Source: Caldiserica bacterium UBA646
GTDB taxonomy: Bacteria > Caldisericota > Caldisericia > Caldisericales > Caldisericaceae
Assembly (NCBI GenBank): GCA_002299965.1
Contig: DBOM01000049.1
Location: 1 to 5,468, forward strand
Reading direction: 5' to 3'
DNA length: 5,468 nt
Below, piece by piece: positions 1-5,146 of this stretch. The notes beneath the pieces are model-generated. The model searched no databases. It was not told where the DNA came from and saw only the letters and a list, made by a program, of their open reading frames with translations. The stretch's first letter is position 1. Each line of letters begins with the position of its first letter. The translations under genes were made by a program, and so were the position numbers.

Positions 1-558
1 AAGGAATGCTGCAAATGTATTTGCATACTGCAAAGTAGAGGAAATTCTTGCTCCCTGGGTAAGGCCTCTTCTTGAAAGGTAATCAAAAAAAGCACCAGTC
101 AAATGGAATTTATACCCAAAATAGGCAAAAATTCCGAGCAAAGCAAGGATTAAAGCAAGCACAAGAACACTATTCAACACAAAATCCAGATCTTTTTGCG
201 TAGTTGCACTGTTAAGAATGATGTAAAAGAGCACAACATAAATCAACACTTTATAAAATTCTGTAAGCGTTGCATGGAAATACACGGTAAAAAATAGAGA
301 CAAAAATGCTACCGCAAGGAAGATGAAAAGCCCTTTATCAGCACCACTTTTTACAATGCTTTCCTTGTTAACAATTCTTAAATAAAAAAACAGAAAAATT
401 GCAGGAAGAGACAAGAGAAATGTACCATAGGCCTCCCAGGTAAAGTAGCCACCCTGAAAAAGTCCGGAAAAGAAAACAGGAATAAGAGTAAAAAGAATCA
501 GTAAGAACTTTAAATTTACTTTCCTCTTACTTACCTCTCGCATTTTTTTCTTTTTCAT
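1..558 (-). CDS. O-antigen ligase/polymerase-type membrane protein, N-terminal part (cut at window edge)
   Basis: Reading the minus strand from ATG at 558 gives 186 uninterrupted codons to the window edge, so the C-terminal part is missing. The product starts MKKKKMREVSKRK, a basic cytoplasmic tail. Hydrophobic segments follow at about residues 16-34, 44-62, 75-93, 102-117 and 128-147, so it is a multi-pass inner-membrane protein. The last visible stretch, residues 171-186 (RISSTLQYANTFAAFL), has the R-x-S-S/G-T-x-x-x-x-N-x-x-A-x-x-L pattern that I associate with the Wzy_C/O-antigen ligase family. That family joins or polymerises lipid-linked glycans on the outer face of the membrane. The catalytic periplasmic loop would lie in the missing half, so ligase and polymerase cannot be told apart. 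Start choice is uncertain: neither ATG 558 nor the in-frame ATG at 543 (residue 6) has a good ribosome binding site. Family call fairly sure, substrate unknown. Confidence 0.78.
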   Translation of the reverse strand, partial: MKKKKMREVSKRKVNLKFLLILFTLIPVFFSGLFQGGYFTWEAYGTFLLSLPAIFLFFYLRIVNKESIVKSGADKGLFIFLAVAFLSLFFTVYFHATLTEFYKVLIYVVLFYIILNSATTQKDLDFVLNSVLVLALILALLGIFAYFGYKFHLTGAFFDYLSRRGLTQGARISSTLQYANTFAAFL

Positions 559-565
559 CTGTCAA

Positions 566-594
566 ATTATAATTACTTTTTTTAAAATTCAAAA
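566..594 (-). promoter_or_regulatory. Candidate sigma-70-type promoter for the O-antigen ligase-type gene
   Basis: On the minus strand a perfect TATAAT lies at 571-566. A weak -35-like TTTTGA lies at 594-589, separated by 17 nt. The predicted transcription start would fall near 558-560. The mRNA would then be leaderless if ATG 558 is used, or carry a leader of about 16 nt if ATG 543 is used. The surrounding DNA is very AT-rich, so a chance TATAAT is possible. Confidence 0.45.
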
Positions 595-628
595 ACGACA
601 GATTCATCGTCGTTGCGCTCTTTCTGTT

Positions 629-765
629 CTGTCATTACACTCTTTTGATTTACTTCACACTGGTGCCAGGCACCAGTGTGAAGTAAATTCGTCTTTAAGG
701 TTGGGCCTCCCGCGTCGTTAGCACTCACTTGATTCTGTGAATCAAGGAAAAAAGCGCAGTGACAG
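629..765. repeat. Possible small repeat-derived element A with imperfect terminal inverted repeats
   Basis: The left end (629-646, CTGTCATTACACTCTTTT) matches the reverse complement of the right end (748-765, AAAAAAGCGCAGTGACAG) at 14 of 18 positions, and all four differences are transitions. Between the ends lie the large palindrome at 648-688 and the small hairpin at 728-746. There is no open reading frame for a transposase, so if mobile it would be a non-autonomous MITE/REP-like sequence. The limits are my inference; no target-site duplication is obvious. Confidence 0.4.
648..688. repeat. Perfect 20-bp inverted repeat around one central base
   Basis: Left arm 648-667 (ATTTACTTCACACTGGTGCC) is the exact reverse complement of 669-688, with A668 in the middle. 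A nested core GGTGCC-A-GGCACC sits at the centre. One further outward position (647/689) could form a G-U pair. It lies about 105 nt past the stop codon of the propeller gene. Neither strand has a T-run after it, so it is not a standard intrinsic terminator. A cruciform, a repeat-unit hairpin or a protein-binding site are all possible. Confidence 0.85.
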
Positions 766-782
766 AGAGAGGAGGCTTTGCG
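728..782. repeat. Hairpin plus GAAAAAAGCGC repeat, copy A
   Basis: An 8-bp stem (728-735 CTTGATTC, loop TGT, 739-746 GAATCAAG) is followed at once by GAAAAAAGCGC (747-757), then a purine-rich stretch and CTTTGCG (776-782). A matching copy lies at 3165-3219. AGCACT also precedes or overlaps the stem in both. Both copies lie downstream of a minus-strand gene. Confidence 0.65.
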
Positions 783-789
783 CTCTTTT
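748..789 (-). terminator. Possible intrinsic terminator of the propeller gene
   Basis: Reading the minus strand, AAAAGAGCGCA (789-779) can pair with TGCGCTTTTTT (758-748) over 11 pairs including one G-U, with a 20-nt loop. The GC-rich core AGCGCA/TGCGCT ends in six U residues. It starts 3 nt after the stop codon at 793. The long loop, and the use of the U-run both as a stem arm and as the release tract, make it weaker than the terminator after wtpC. Confidence 0.4.
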
Positions 790-792
790 CCC

Positions 793-2802
793 TCACCCCG
801 CAGGTTCTATATAAGTAATGGTAACAGTCCTTGTATCTGGATCCCATTCTACTGTGCAACCAAGTGTTTCTGCCACAAAACGGATAGGCACCATAGTTCT
901 ACTATTAATTATCACAGGGGATACATCAGGATTTTTCGAATCAATCAAAAAATACTCGTCATTTACCTGTGCTGTATTTTTGCCGATCCAGAGATTGATT
1001 ATTGTATCTTTAAATAAAATTGTAACTTTTCGTTCATTGCCATTCCACAAAATCTCCCCGCCAAGTGTTTCTACAATAGTCCGTATGGGCAGTACAGTTC
1101 TACCCCACTTTGCAATTATAGTTGGCACAGTTCCCCTACCCGGGTCCACTTCTTCCACAACACCATTTACCATCATATAAGCATTGTCAATTTGAAGTAC
1201 AATTTCCGTTTCTTTTGCCTCAGGGAGTTTCTCGTAGATTCCCGTAAATGTAACAATATCCCCTTCTTTCACTTCCTTTTCAATGCTTTCAGGAGTTTTG
1301 TACCCAGTCACATCGTTAAATTTAATGATGTAAATACCTGCAGGAACATTTTTTATGGTAAAGCTCTTGCCAAAACCCGCATATTCTGCAAGCCCTGTAA
1401 TTACGAATGTTGCATCATCGAGATTTGTTGTAACGACAATGGCAGACAGAATAGGCACAGCTTTTTCATAAGTTCCTTCAAAATGAATAGAACTATTTGC
1501 TTTAAGCTCGAGCGTCACGCTTTCCGGCGTGTTATAGCCAGAAATATCTTTATATGTAATTGTATACTCCCCCACGGGTGCATTCATCACTTTATAACTT
1601 TTTCCTTTTCCATAATATGTTTTTGGCCCTTCAATAAGATACTCCGCTTCATCTAAGTTGGCAAGCACAGTAATTATTCCTGTTTGAGATCCTATTGCGT
1701 ATATCCAACCTTTGTCATCTCCAAAATAGAGTGTCCCATCCACACCAATTGACGGAGAAGAATAAATAGGCGCTCTTGCTTCAAAATCAAAAATCTTTTC
1801 TCCCTCATTTGTAATCGCATAAAGTATCCCATCCAGTGTGCCAACATAGATTGTATCATCCACTGCAACGCACGGAGAGGAATAAATCTGTCCACCTGCA
1901 TTAAATTTGTAAAGCAAGGTTAACTCATCAGAAAAGATGTAAACGTATCCGTCATAAGAGCCTACTACAATAGAGCCGTCAGACATAAGAGCTGCCGATG
2001 AATATATATCACCGCCAGTTTTAAAAGTCTTTACAACATCCCCTCCCAGTGTCATCTTGTAGAAACTTCCGTTAGAAGAACCCACATAAAGATAACTACC
2101 GGAGATAAGCGGTGTGGCACGTATTTTACCACCAAGTAACGTTTTCCACAGAAGTTGCCCCGTGTCAGTCAGGCAATATAAATGCCCATTATCTGTGCCA
2201 AAAAAAACCTTGCTTCCTGTATATGCAGGTGAAGAATAAACAGGAGAGCCAACATTATACTCCCACTTAAATTCATTTCTATCGTTAGTAAGATCTTTAG
2301 CAACCATATAACCATCGTCACAACCTATGTACAGTGTATCATTTGCTATTAAAAAAGAAGAATGAAAATCATCATGTTTATAAATTCTCCACTTGCGTGC
2401 CGCACTTGTTAGAGAGAAACTGTACAGATACGGAGGATTTCCACCTGCAATAAATATTCTATTGTTGTATATTGCAGGAGTAGAATCAATCTTTTCACCA
2501 AGAGATAAAGAAAAAGCAGTTATTCCTTTTTCAGGAGAAAGACCAACAACAATTCCATCATACGAAGCAAAATAAACTATTCCTTTGTCATCAAAAATAG
2601 GAGAGGATGTAATATGAGTATCTATTCTATGCTCCCATTTAAGTCCACTACTTTTGGGCCCTTCCACTTCTACTCGCCCTGTCCGCATAGGATTACCTCT
2701 AAACATAGTGGGAACTTCATAATCAGCATATGCTCGCTGTGCACTACTTAATCCAACACAGACAATAAGCAATACAATCACTAATATTAAAGCTTTTTTC
2801 AT
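793..2802 (-). CDS. Secreted eight-repeat PQQ-like beta-propeller protein with PEGA-like repeats and a C-terminal stalk domain
   Basis: The product has 669 residues. Residues 1-27 form a signal peptide (MKK, hydrophobic core, AYADYE as likely cleavage region). Eight repeats of about 40 residues begin near 64, 105, 146, 188, 227, 266, 306 and 346. Each has a [IV]xSSP-like start and a G-x-x-x-G-x-[LIV]-Y-like end, as in PQQ-like propellers that mostly serve as binding scaffolds. Two repeats follow at about 375-447 and 454-525. They match at 32 of 72 aligned positions without gaps, share GYxTPES and end in YEK, and resemble PEGA-type surface domains. Residues 533-665 form a copper amine oxidase N-terminal-like (stalk) domain with two LPIR/VPIR...ETLG...W units (571-595 and 637-662). 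There is no C-terminal membrane anchor or LPXTG motif, so the protein is probably exported and held by interactions. Dehydrogenase activity is not supported. The ligand is unknown. The start is set by AAGGGGG 8 nt upstream and by the signal peptide. Confidence 0.93.
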   Translation of the reverse strand: MKKALILVIVLLIVCVGLSSAQRAYADYEVPTMFRGNPMRTGRVEVEGPKSSGLKWEHRIDTHITSSPIFDDKGIVYFASYDGIVVGLSPEKGITAFSLSLGEKIDSTPAIYNNRIFIAGGNPPYLYSFSLTSAARKWRIYKHDDFHSSFLIANDTLYIGCDDGYMVAKDLTNDRNEFKWEYNVGSPVYSSPAYTGSKVFFGTDNGHLYCLTDTGQLLWKTLLGGKIRATPLISGSYLYVGSSNGSFYKMTLGGDVVKTFKTGGDIYSSAALMSDGSIVVGSYDGYVYIFSDELTLLYKFNAGGQIYSSPCVAVDDTIYVGTLDGILYAITNEGEKIFDFEARAPIYSSPSIGVDGTLYFGDDKGWIYAIGSQTGIITVLANLDEAEYLIEGPKTYYGKGKSYKVMNAPVGEYTITYKDISGYNTPESVTLELKANSSIHFEGTYEKAVPILSAIVVTTNLDDATFVITGLAEYAGFGKSFTIKNVPAGIYIIKFNDVTGYKTPESIEKEVKEGDIVTFTGIYEKLPEAKETEIVLQIDNAYMMVNGVVEEVDPGRGTVPTIIAKWGRTVLPIRTIVETLGGEILWNGNERKVTILFKDTIINLWIGKNTAQVNDEYFLIDSKNPDVSPVIINSRTMVPIRFVAETLGCTVEWDPDTRTVTITYIEPAG

Positions 2803-2810
2803 TACTTTCG

Positions 2811-2817
2811 CCCCCTT
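2811..2817 (-). promoter_or_regulatory. Ribosome binding site of the propeller gene
   Basis: The minus strand reads AAGGGGG at 2817-2811, 8 nt before ATG 2802. The G-run is a slightly variant Shine-Dalgarno sequence. Its spacing fixes this ATG as the start, in agreement with the signal peptide that follows. Confidence 0.75.
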
Positions 2818-2824
2818 CTTATTT

Positions 2825-2851
2825 ATTTTAGCACAAAAATAACCGTTTCAA
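2825..2851 (-). promoter_or_regulatory. Candidate promoter of the propeller gene
   Basis: On the minus strand TTGAAA (2851-2846) is followed after 15 nt by TAAAAT (2830-2825). TGC directly before the latter gives an extended -10 (TGnTAAAAT). The spacer is 2 nt shorter than ideal, which an extended -10 can offset. The predicted start would leave an untranslated leader of about 15 nt that includes the AAGGGGG ribosome binding site. This would make the gene a separate transcription unit from wtpABC. Confidence 0.5.
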
Positions 2852-2866
2852 ATATTATTTGCAACT

Positions 2867-2901
2867 TTAACAACAAAACATTGTTTTAGAAAAACAACGA
2901 A
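2867..2901. repeat. 35-bp repeat, copy 1, with internal hairpin
   Basis: It begins TTAACAACAAA and contains TTGTTTT (2881-2887), loop AGA and AAAACAA (2891-2897). Compared without gaps to 3035-3069 it matches at 29 of 35 positions. It lies just upstream of the -35 region of the propeller gene. AT-rich composition lowers its significance, but the ungapped match including both hairpin arms looks real. Confidence 0.6.
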
Positions 2902-2925
2902 TTTATGTCACACCTCCGTATTTCA

Positions 2926-3030
2926 TCATTGCAAAGCCATGTAGTGACTGTGGCAATTCCCAATTTTGCTTTTTCTTTTTCTTCGTCATTGCGTCTTTCT
3001 TTGTCATTGCAAACGAAGTGAAGTAATCTC
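2926..3030. repeat. Degenerate TCATTGC dispersed-repeat fragments
   Basis: TCATTGC occurs three times in one orientation, at 2926-2932, 2986-2992 and 3004-3010. The third continues as AAACGAAGTGAAGTAATCTC, whose reverse complement is a slightly mutated form of the widespread GAGATTGCTTCGCTTCGCTCGCAATGAC type of intergenic repeat. The first continues into GCCATGTAGTGACTGTGGCA (2935-2954), another familiar piece of such repeats. The fragments look like old, nested insertions. The family assignment comes from memory, not a search. Confidence 0.6.
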
Positions 3031-3034
3031 CTCC

Positions 3035-3069
3035 TTAACAACAAACAATTGTTTTAAGAAAACAATAAA
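3035..3069. repeat. 35-bp repeat, copy 2, with internal hairpin
   Basis: This is the partner of 2867-2901. The hairpin here is 8 bp: ATTGTTTT (3048-3055), loop AAG, AAAACAAT (3059-3066). The two copies start 168 bp apart in direct orientation. This copy lies inside the larger degenerate element 2984-3203, directly after its AATCTCCTCC segment. Confidence 0.6.
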
Positions 3070-3092
3070 CGGAAAGAATAATTTTACTATGG

Positions 3093-3146
3093 GATCGCCA
3101 CGGCAAAAGACGCCTCGCGAAGACGATGTGTATTGAGATCGCCACG
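3093..3146. repeat. Direct repeat pair GATCGCCACG
   Basis: GATCGCCACG occurs at 3093-3102 and 3137-3146, 44 bp apart, in the contexts TGGGATCGCCACGGC and TGAGATCGCCACGTC. Between them is GACGCCTCGCGAAGACG. This matches the usual GGGATCGCCACGTC...CTCGCGATGACG arms of dispersed palindromic repeats and suggests two partial units fused together. Confidence 0.6.
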
Positions 3147-3164
3147 TCTGCAAAAACAACAGCA

Positions 3165-3219
3165 CTTGGCGTAATGCATGCCAAGGAAAAAAGCGCGATG
3201 ACGGAAGAAAGTCTTTGCG
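3165..3219. repeat. Hairpin plus GAAAAAAGCGC repeat, copy B
   Basis: The stem is CTTGGCGT (3165-3172), loop AATGC, ATGCCAAG (3178-3185): 8 pairs with one G-U. GAAAAAAGCGC follows directly (3186-3196), then GATGACGGAAGAAAG and CTTTGCG (3213-3219). Copy A at 728-782 has the same order of parts, but the inner four stem pairs differ on both arms. This copy lies just beyond the wtp terminator. Confidence 0.65.
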
Positions 3220-3220
3220 A

Positions 3221-3255
3221 CAAAAACAAGAGAGGGCGCCACCAGGCACCCTCTC
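3221..3255 (-). terminator. Intrinsic terminator of the wtp operon
   Basis: Minus-strand RNA would form an 11-bp stem: GAGAGGGUGCC (3255-3245), loop UGGU (3244-3241), GGCGCCCUCUC (3240-3230), with one G-U pair. UUGUUUUUG follows immediately (3229-3221). The stem is GC-rich, the loop short and the U-tract well placed. It begins 38 nt after the wtpC stop codon (TAG, 3296-3294). The other strand has no U-tract, so it acts in one direction. Confidence 0.88.
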
Positions 3256-3293
3256 CAGCACTCCCCCTTAATAAATAGTCAACAGCAACTACA

Positions 3294-4364
3294 CTACTCT
3301 TCAACCGTGTGCACAGCAGTAATCTTAAAACTGATATACACACTTGAGCCTCTATTTATTTCAAGCTCCTCAAGAGATTGCTTTGTAATGAGCGCTGCGA
3401 CAGTAAAACCCACATCAACAAAAACCCTCGCAAGCGGCCCTTTAAAAGAAATGCGCTTCACAACGCCTTTAAAATTATTTCTTGCGCTTGTCTTTGTCAG
3501 CCGTTTTTTCAGTAAAATGTCCTCGGGCCTTATAAAAACCTTTAACTTAATCCCCTGCTTGTATTTGCCAAGAGCAAAAATATTCAACCCGTCTACCTTG
3601 ACCGCAGTAATCCCTTTATCCTGCGCATCAGCCACTCCGTCATATATATTTGTCTCTCCAAAAAATGTTGCAACGGTTTTTGAATTAGGTTTATAAAAAA
3701 TTTCATTAGGTGTACCGATCTGTAAAATCCGCCCGTTTTCCATCAAAGCAATCCTGTCGCCTACAAGATGTGCCTCTTCAACATTGTGCGTAACAAATAT
3801 AGCGGATTTATTCAGCTTTTTTAACGTATTCTTTATCTCAATGGTCACCCGTTCCCTTTCTTTCGGAGAAAGCGCCGATGTAGGCTCATCCAGAAGCACT
3901 ATTTTAGGATTTGTAATCAGCGTGCGAGCAAGAGCAACCTTCTGCTGTTCCCCTCCACTCAGCGTTTTAGGGAATCTATCCAGAAAATTATCCAATTTAA
4001 ACAAGTGTACAAGTTTTTTAAATTCTCTGTCAAGATCGGGAATCACCTGAAAGCGCGCACCATAAAGTATATTTTCTTTCACGCTAAGATGCGGAAATAA
4101 TGAAAGGCCCTGAAAAATAAATCCAATATTTCTCTCGTTAGCTGCCTTGTTTGCAATGTCATCTCCAAAAAGGCCAATCCTCCCTGAAACAACAGGCAAA
4201 AAACCTGCGATAGTTTCAAGAAGCTTTGTTTTCCCGGCACCGTTTTCCCCGAGTACGACAAGTATCTCGTTGTCATAAACTGAAAAAGAAATATCTCTTA
4301 TTTTAAACGTGCCAATCTTCGCATTAACATTTTGCAGCACAAGGACATCATTTATGCTGTTCAC
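3294..4364 (-). CDS. wtpC: Tungstate/molybdate ABC transporter ATP-binding protein WtpC
   Basis: This 356-residue cytoplasmic ATPase is predicted to drive tungstate uptake through WtpB. Visible motifs are Walker A GENGAGKT (39-46), Q-loop Q85 in FIFQGLSLFPH, signature LSGGEQQKVALAR (135-147), Walker B IVLLDEP (155-161, catalytic E160) and switch His193 in VTHN. Residues from about 240 to 356 form a C-terminal regulatory region with FIRPEDILL (277-285) and a TOBE/Mop-like end (about 295-356), as in molybdate/tungstate ATPases. Two departures stand out: Walker A is followed by Lys47 where Thr/Ser is usual, and the D-loop reads SALS (163-166) instead of SALD. The start is GTG at 4364, set by GGAGG 5 nt upstream; the next Met is residue 208. 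The GTG overlaps the wtpB TGA (GTGA), implying translational coupling. The substrate is assigned from the neighbours; a ModC-like or other oxyanion role is the alternative. Confidence 0.9.
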   Translation of the reverse strand: MNSINDVLVLQNVNAKIGTFKIRDISFSVYDNEILVVLGENGAGKTKLLETIAGFLPVVSGRIGLFGDDIANKAANERNIGFIFQGLSLFPHLSVKENILYGARFQVIPDLDREFKKLVHLFKLDNFLDRFPKTLSGGEQQKVALARTLITNPKIVLLDEPTSALSPKERERVTIEIKNTLKKLNKSAIFVTHNVEEAHLVGDRIALMENGRILQIGTPNEIFYKPNSKTVATFFGETNIYDGVADAQDKGITAVKVDGLNIFALGKYKQGIKLKVFIRPEDILLKKRLTKTSARNNFKGVVKRISFKGPLARVFVDVGFTVAALITKQSLEELEINRGSSVYISFKITAVHTVEE

Positions 4365-5146
4365 CTTTTCCTCCGCACCAGGAATCTAACAGTCAAAAAT
4401 ATGGAAAGGCAAATTACAAGAAGTATCGCAGCAATAGCACTGGACACGGCAAGGTTATACTGAGTAAAAGCATCGTATATTTTCACCGGCGCTGTCAGAG
4501 GATAATATGCAACAATGATTACCGCGCCAAACTCCGAAATCGCTCTTGCCCAGGTAAGCAAAAATCCAGATAAAATTTCATCCCGTGAAAGAGGCAAATA
4601 TATGTATCTGAACGTAGAAAAGAGCGAAGCACCCAGAGAACGCGACGCCTTTTCCAGAGAAATATCAACCTTTTTAAAACCGTCTCTTGCAGAATTTACA
4701 ATGTAAGGAAGCGACACAAAAAGCATTGCCAGAACGACAGCAATACGTGTACCGGTAATTCTGAACCCAAATCCGTTGTAAAAAAAAGCGCCAAGCAGGC
4801 CTTGCCTTCCAAATATAAAAAGCAGCGCGATACCTGCAACCGTATGGGGCACTGCAAGAGGGAGATCCACTATTGTTTCCACTGCCTCTTCAAGCTTTCC
4901 AAAACGCTCCTTTGCCATAAGAAATGCAAGTGGCACGCCAAAGATAATGGCAATAAACGCAGTAACAAAAGAAAGAAAAACACTATTCCAGATAGGCACA
5001 AGTACTGTTTTATCTTTCAATTCCTGCAAGATAATAGCGGGCGAATGCGCAAAAATAAGCCGTCCGAGAGGCAAAACAATAAATAAAAGAAGTATCCCGC
5101 CTAATATAAAAAAAGATATATATGTAAGTTTTTCTCTACTTTTCAT
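4361..5146 (-). CDS. wtpB: Tungstate/molybdate ABC transporter permease WtpB
   Basis: This is a 261-residue inner-membrane permease of the ModB/WtpB/TupB type. Hydrophobic segments lie at about residues 9-30, 55-78, 96-113, 134-150, 195-215 and 234-254. The cytoplasmic EAA loop that docks on the ATPase is EKASRSLGASLFSTFRYIYLP (starting at Glu165, with Ala167 and Gly172). Two other stretches are typical: VDLPLAVPHTVAGIALL (93-109) and ARAISEFGAVIIVAYYPLTA (200-219), the latter close to what I recall of WtpB proteins. Length is normal for the family. ATG 5146 overlaps the wtpA stop codon as ATGA. The only Shine-Dalgarno-like sequence (GAGG, 5151-5148) is 1 nt from the ATG, too close for normal use, so reinitiation by ribosomes finishing wtpA is likely. 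Molybdate as main substrate remains possible. Confidence 0.92.
   Translation of the reverse strand: MKSREKLTYISFFILGGILLLFIVLPLGRLIFAHSPAIILQELKDKTVLVPIWNSVFLSFVTAFIAIIFGVPLAFLMAKERFGKLEEAVETIVDLPLAVPHTVAGIALLFIFGRQGLLGAFFYNGFGFRITGTRIAVVLAMLFVSLPYIVNSARDGFKKVDISLEKASRSLGASLFSTFRYIYLPLSRDEILSGFLLTWARAISEFGAVIIVAYYPLTAPVKIYDAFTQYNLAVSSAIAAILLVICLSIFLTVRFLVRRKR
4370..4374 (-). promoter_or_regulatory. Ribosome binding site fixing the GTG start of wtpC
   Basis: The minus strand reads GGAGG at 4374-4370, then AAAAG and GTG. This strong Shine-Dalgarno sequence lies within the last codons of wtpB and supports the non-ATG start, for which no alternative exists nearby. Confidence 0.8.

Larger units (their letters stand above)
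2984..3203. repeat. Possible repeat-derived element B with short terminal inverted repeats
   Basis: CGTCATTGCG (2984-2993) and CGCGATGACG (3194-3203) are inverted repeats at 9 of 10 positions, with the tenth able to pair as G-U. They bound about 220 bp that has no gene. Inside are a 35-bp repeat copy, the GATCGCCACG pair and most of hairpin repeat copy B. It resembles element A in having outward CGTCA/CTGTCA ends and the AAAAAAGCGC motif at the right end. The boundaries are inferred. Confidence 0.4.
2803..3293. other. 491-nt intergenic region without a credible gene
   Basis: This stretch separates the wtp operon from the propeller gene. From right to left it contains the wtp terminator (3221-3255), the hairpin repeat copy B (3165-3219), a degenerate GATCGCCACG/CATTGC repeat block (2926-3203), two copies of a 35-bp repeat (2867-2901, 3035-3069), and the promoter and ribosome binding site of the propeller gene. 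The short open frames here have no ribosome binding site, run through the terminator and repeats, and give proteins of odd composition. I saw no tRNA or riboswitch fold. Confidence 0.75.

Noticed and set aside
648..688. Intrinsic terminator at the large palindrome
   Set aside because: No T-run follows on either strand, and the single-base centre is unlike a normal terminator loop.
778..1656. Plus-strand open frames opposite the 3' half of the propeller gene (778-1017, 818-1180, 1192-1656)
   Set aside because: They lie antisense to a gene with clear domains, have biased composition (Cys, Phe, His, Ile) and lack start signals.
793..2802. Reading the propeller protein as a PQQ-dependent alcohol/glucose dehydrogenase
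   Set aside because: The repeats are of the general PQQ-like scaffold type. I see no vicinal Cys pair or enzyme-specific motifs, and the rest of the protein is stalk and surface repeats.
2803..2866. Riboswitch in the leader of the propeller gene
   Set aside because: The predicted leader is only about 15 nt and no conserved riboswitch elements are visible.
2867..3069. CRISPR array from the 35-bp repeat pair
   Set aside because: There are only two copies, the spacing is 133 bp between them, the match is imperfect and no cas genes are present.
3004..3343. Two overlapping minus-strand open frames (3004-3261 and 3035-3343) after wtpC
   Set aside because: They run through the strong wtp terminator, hairpin repeat copy B and degenerate repeats, one overlaps the end of wtpC, neither has a ribosome binding site, and the proteins are rich in Leu/Ser/Cys/Arg without domain signals.
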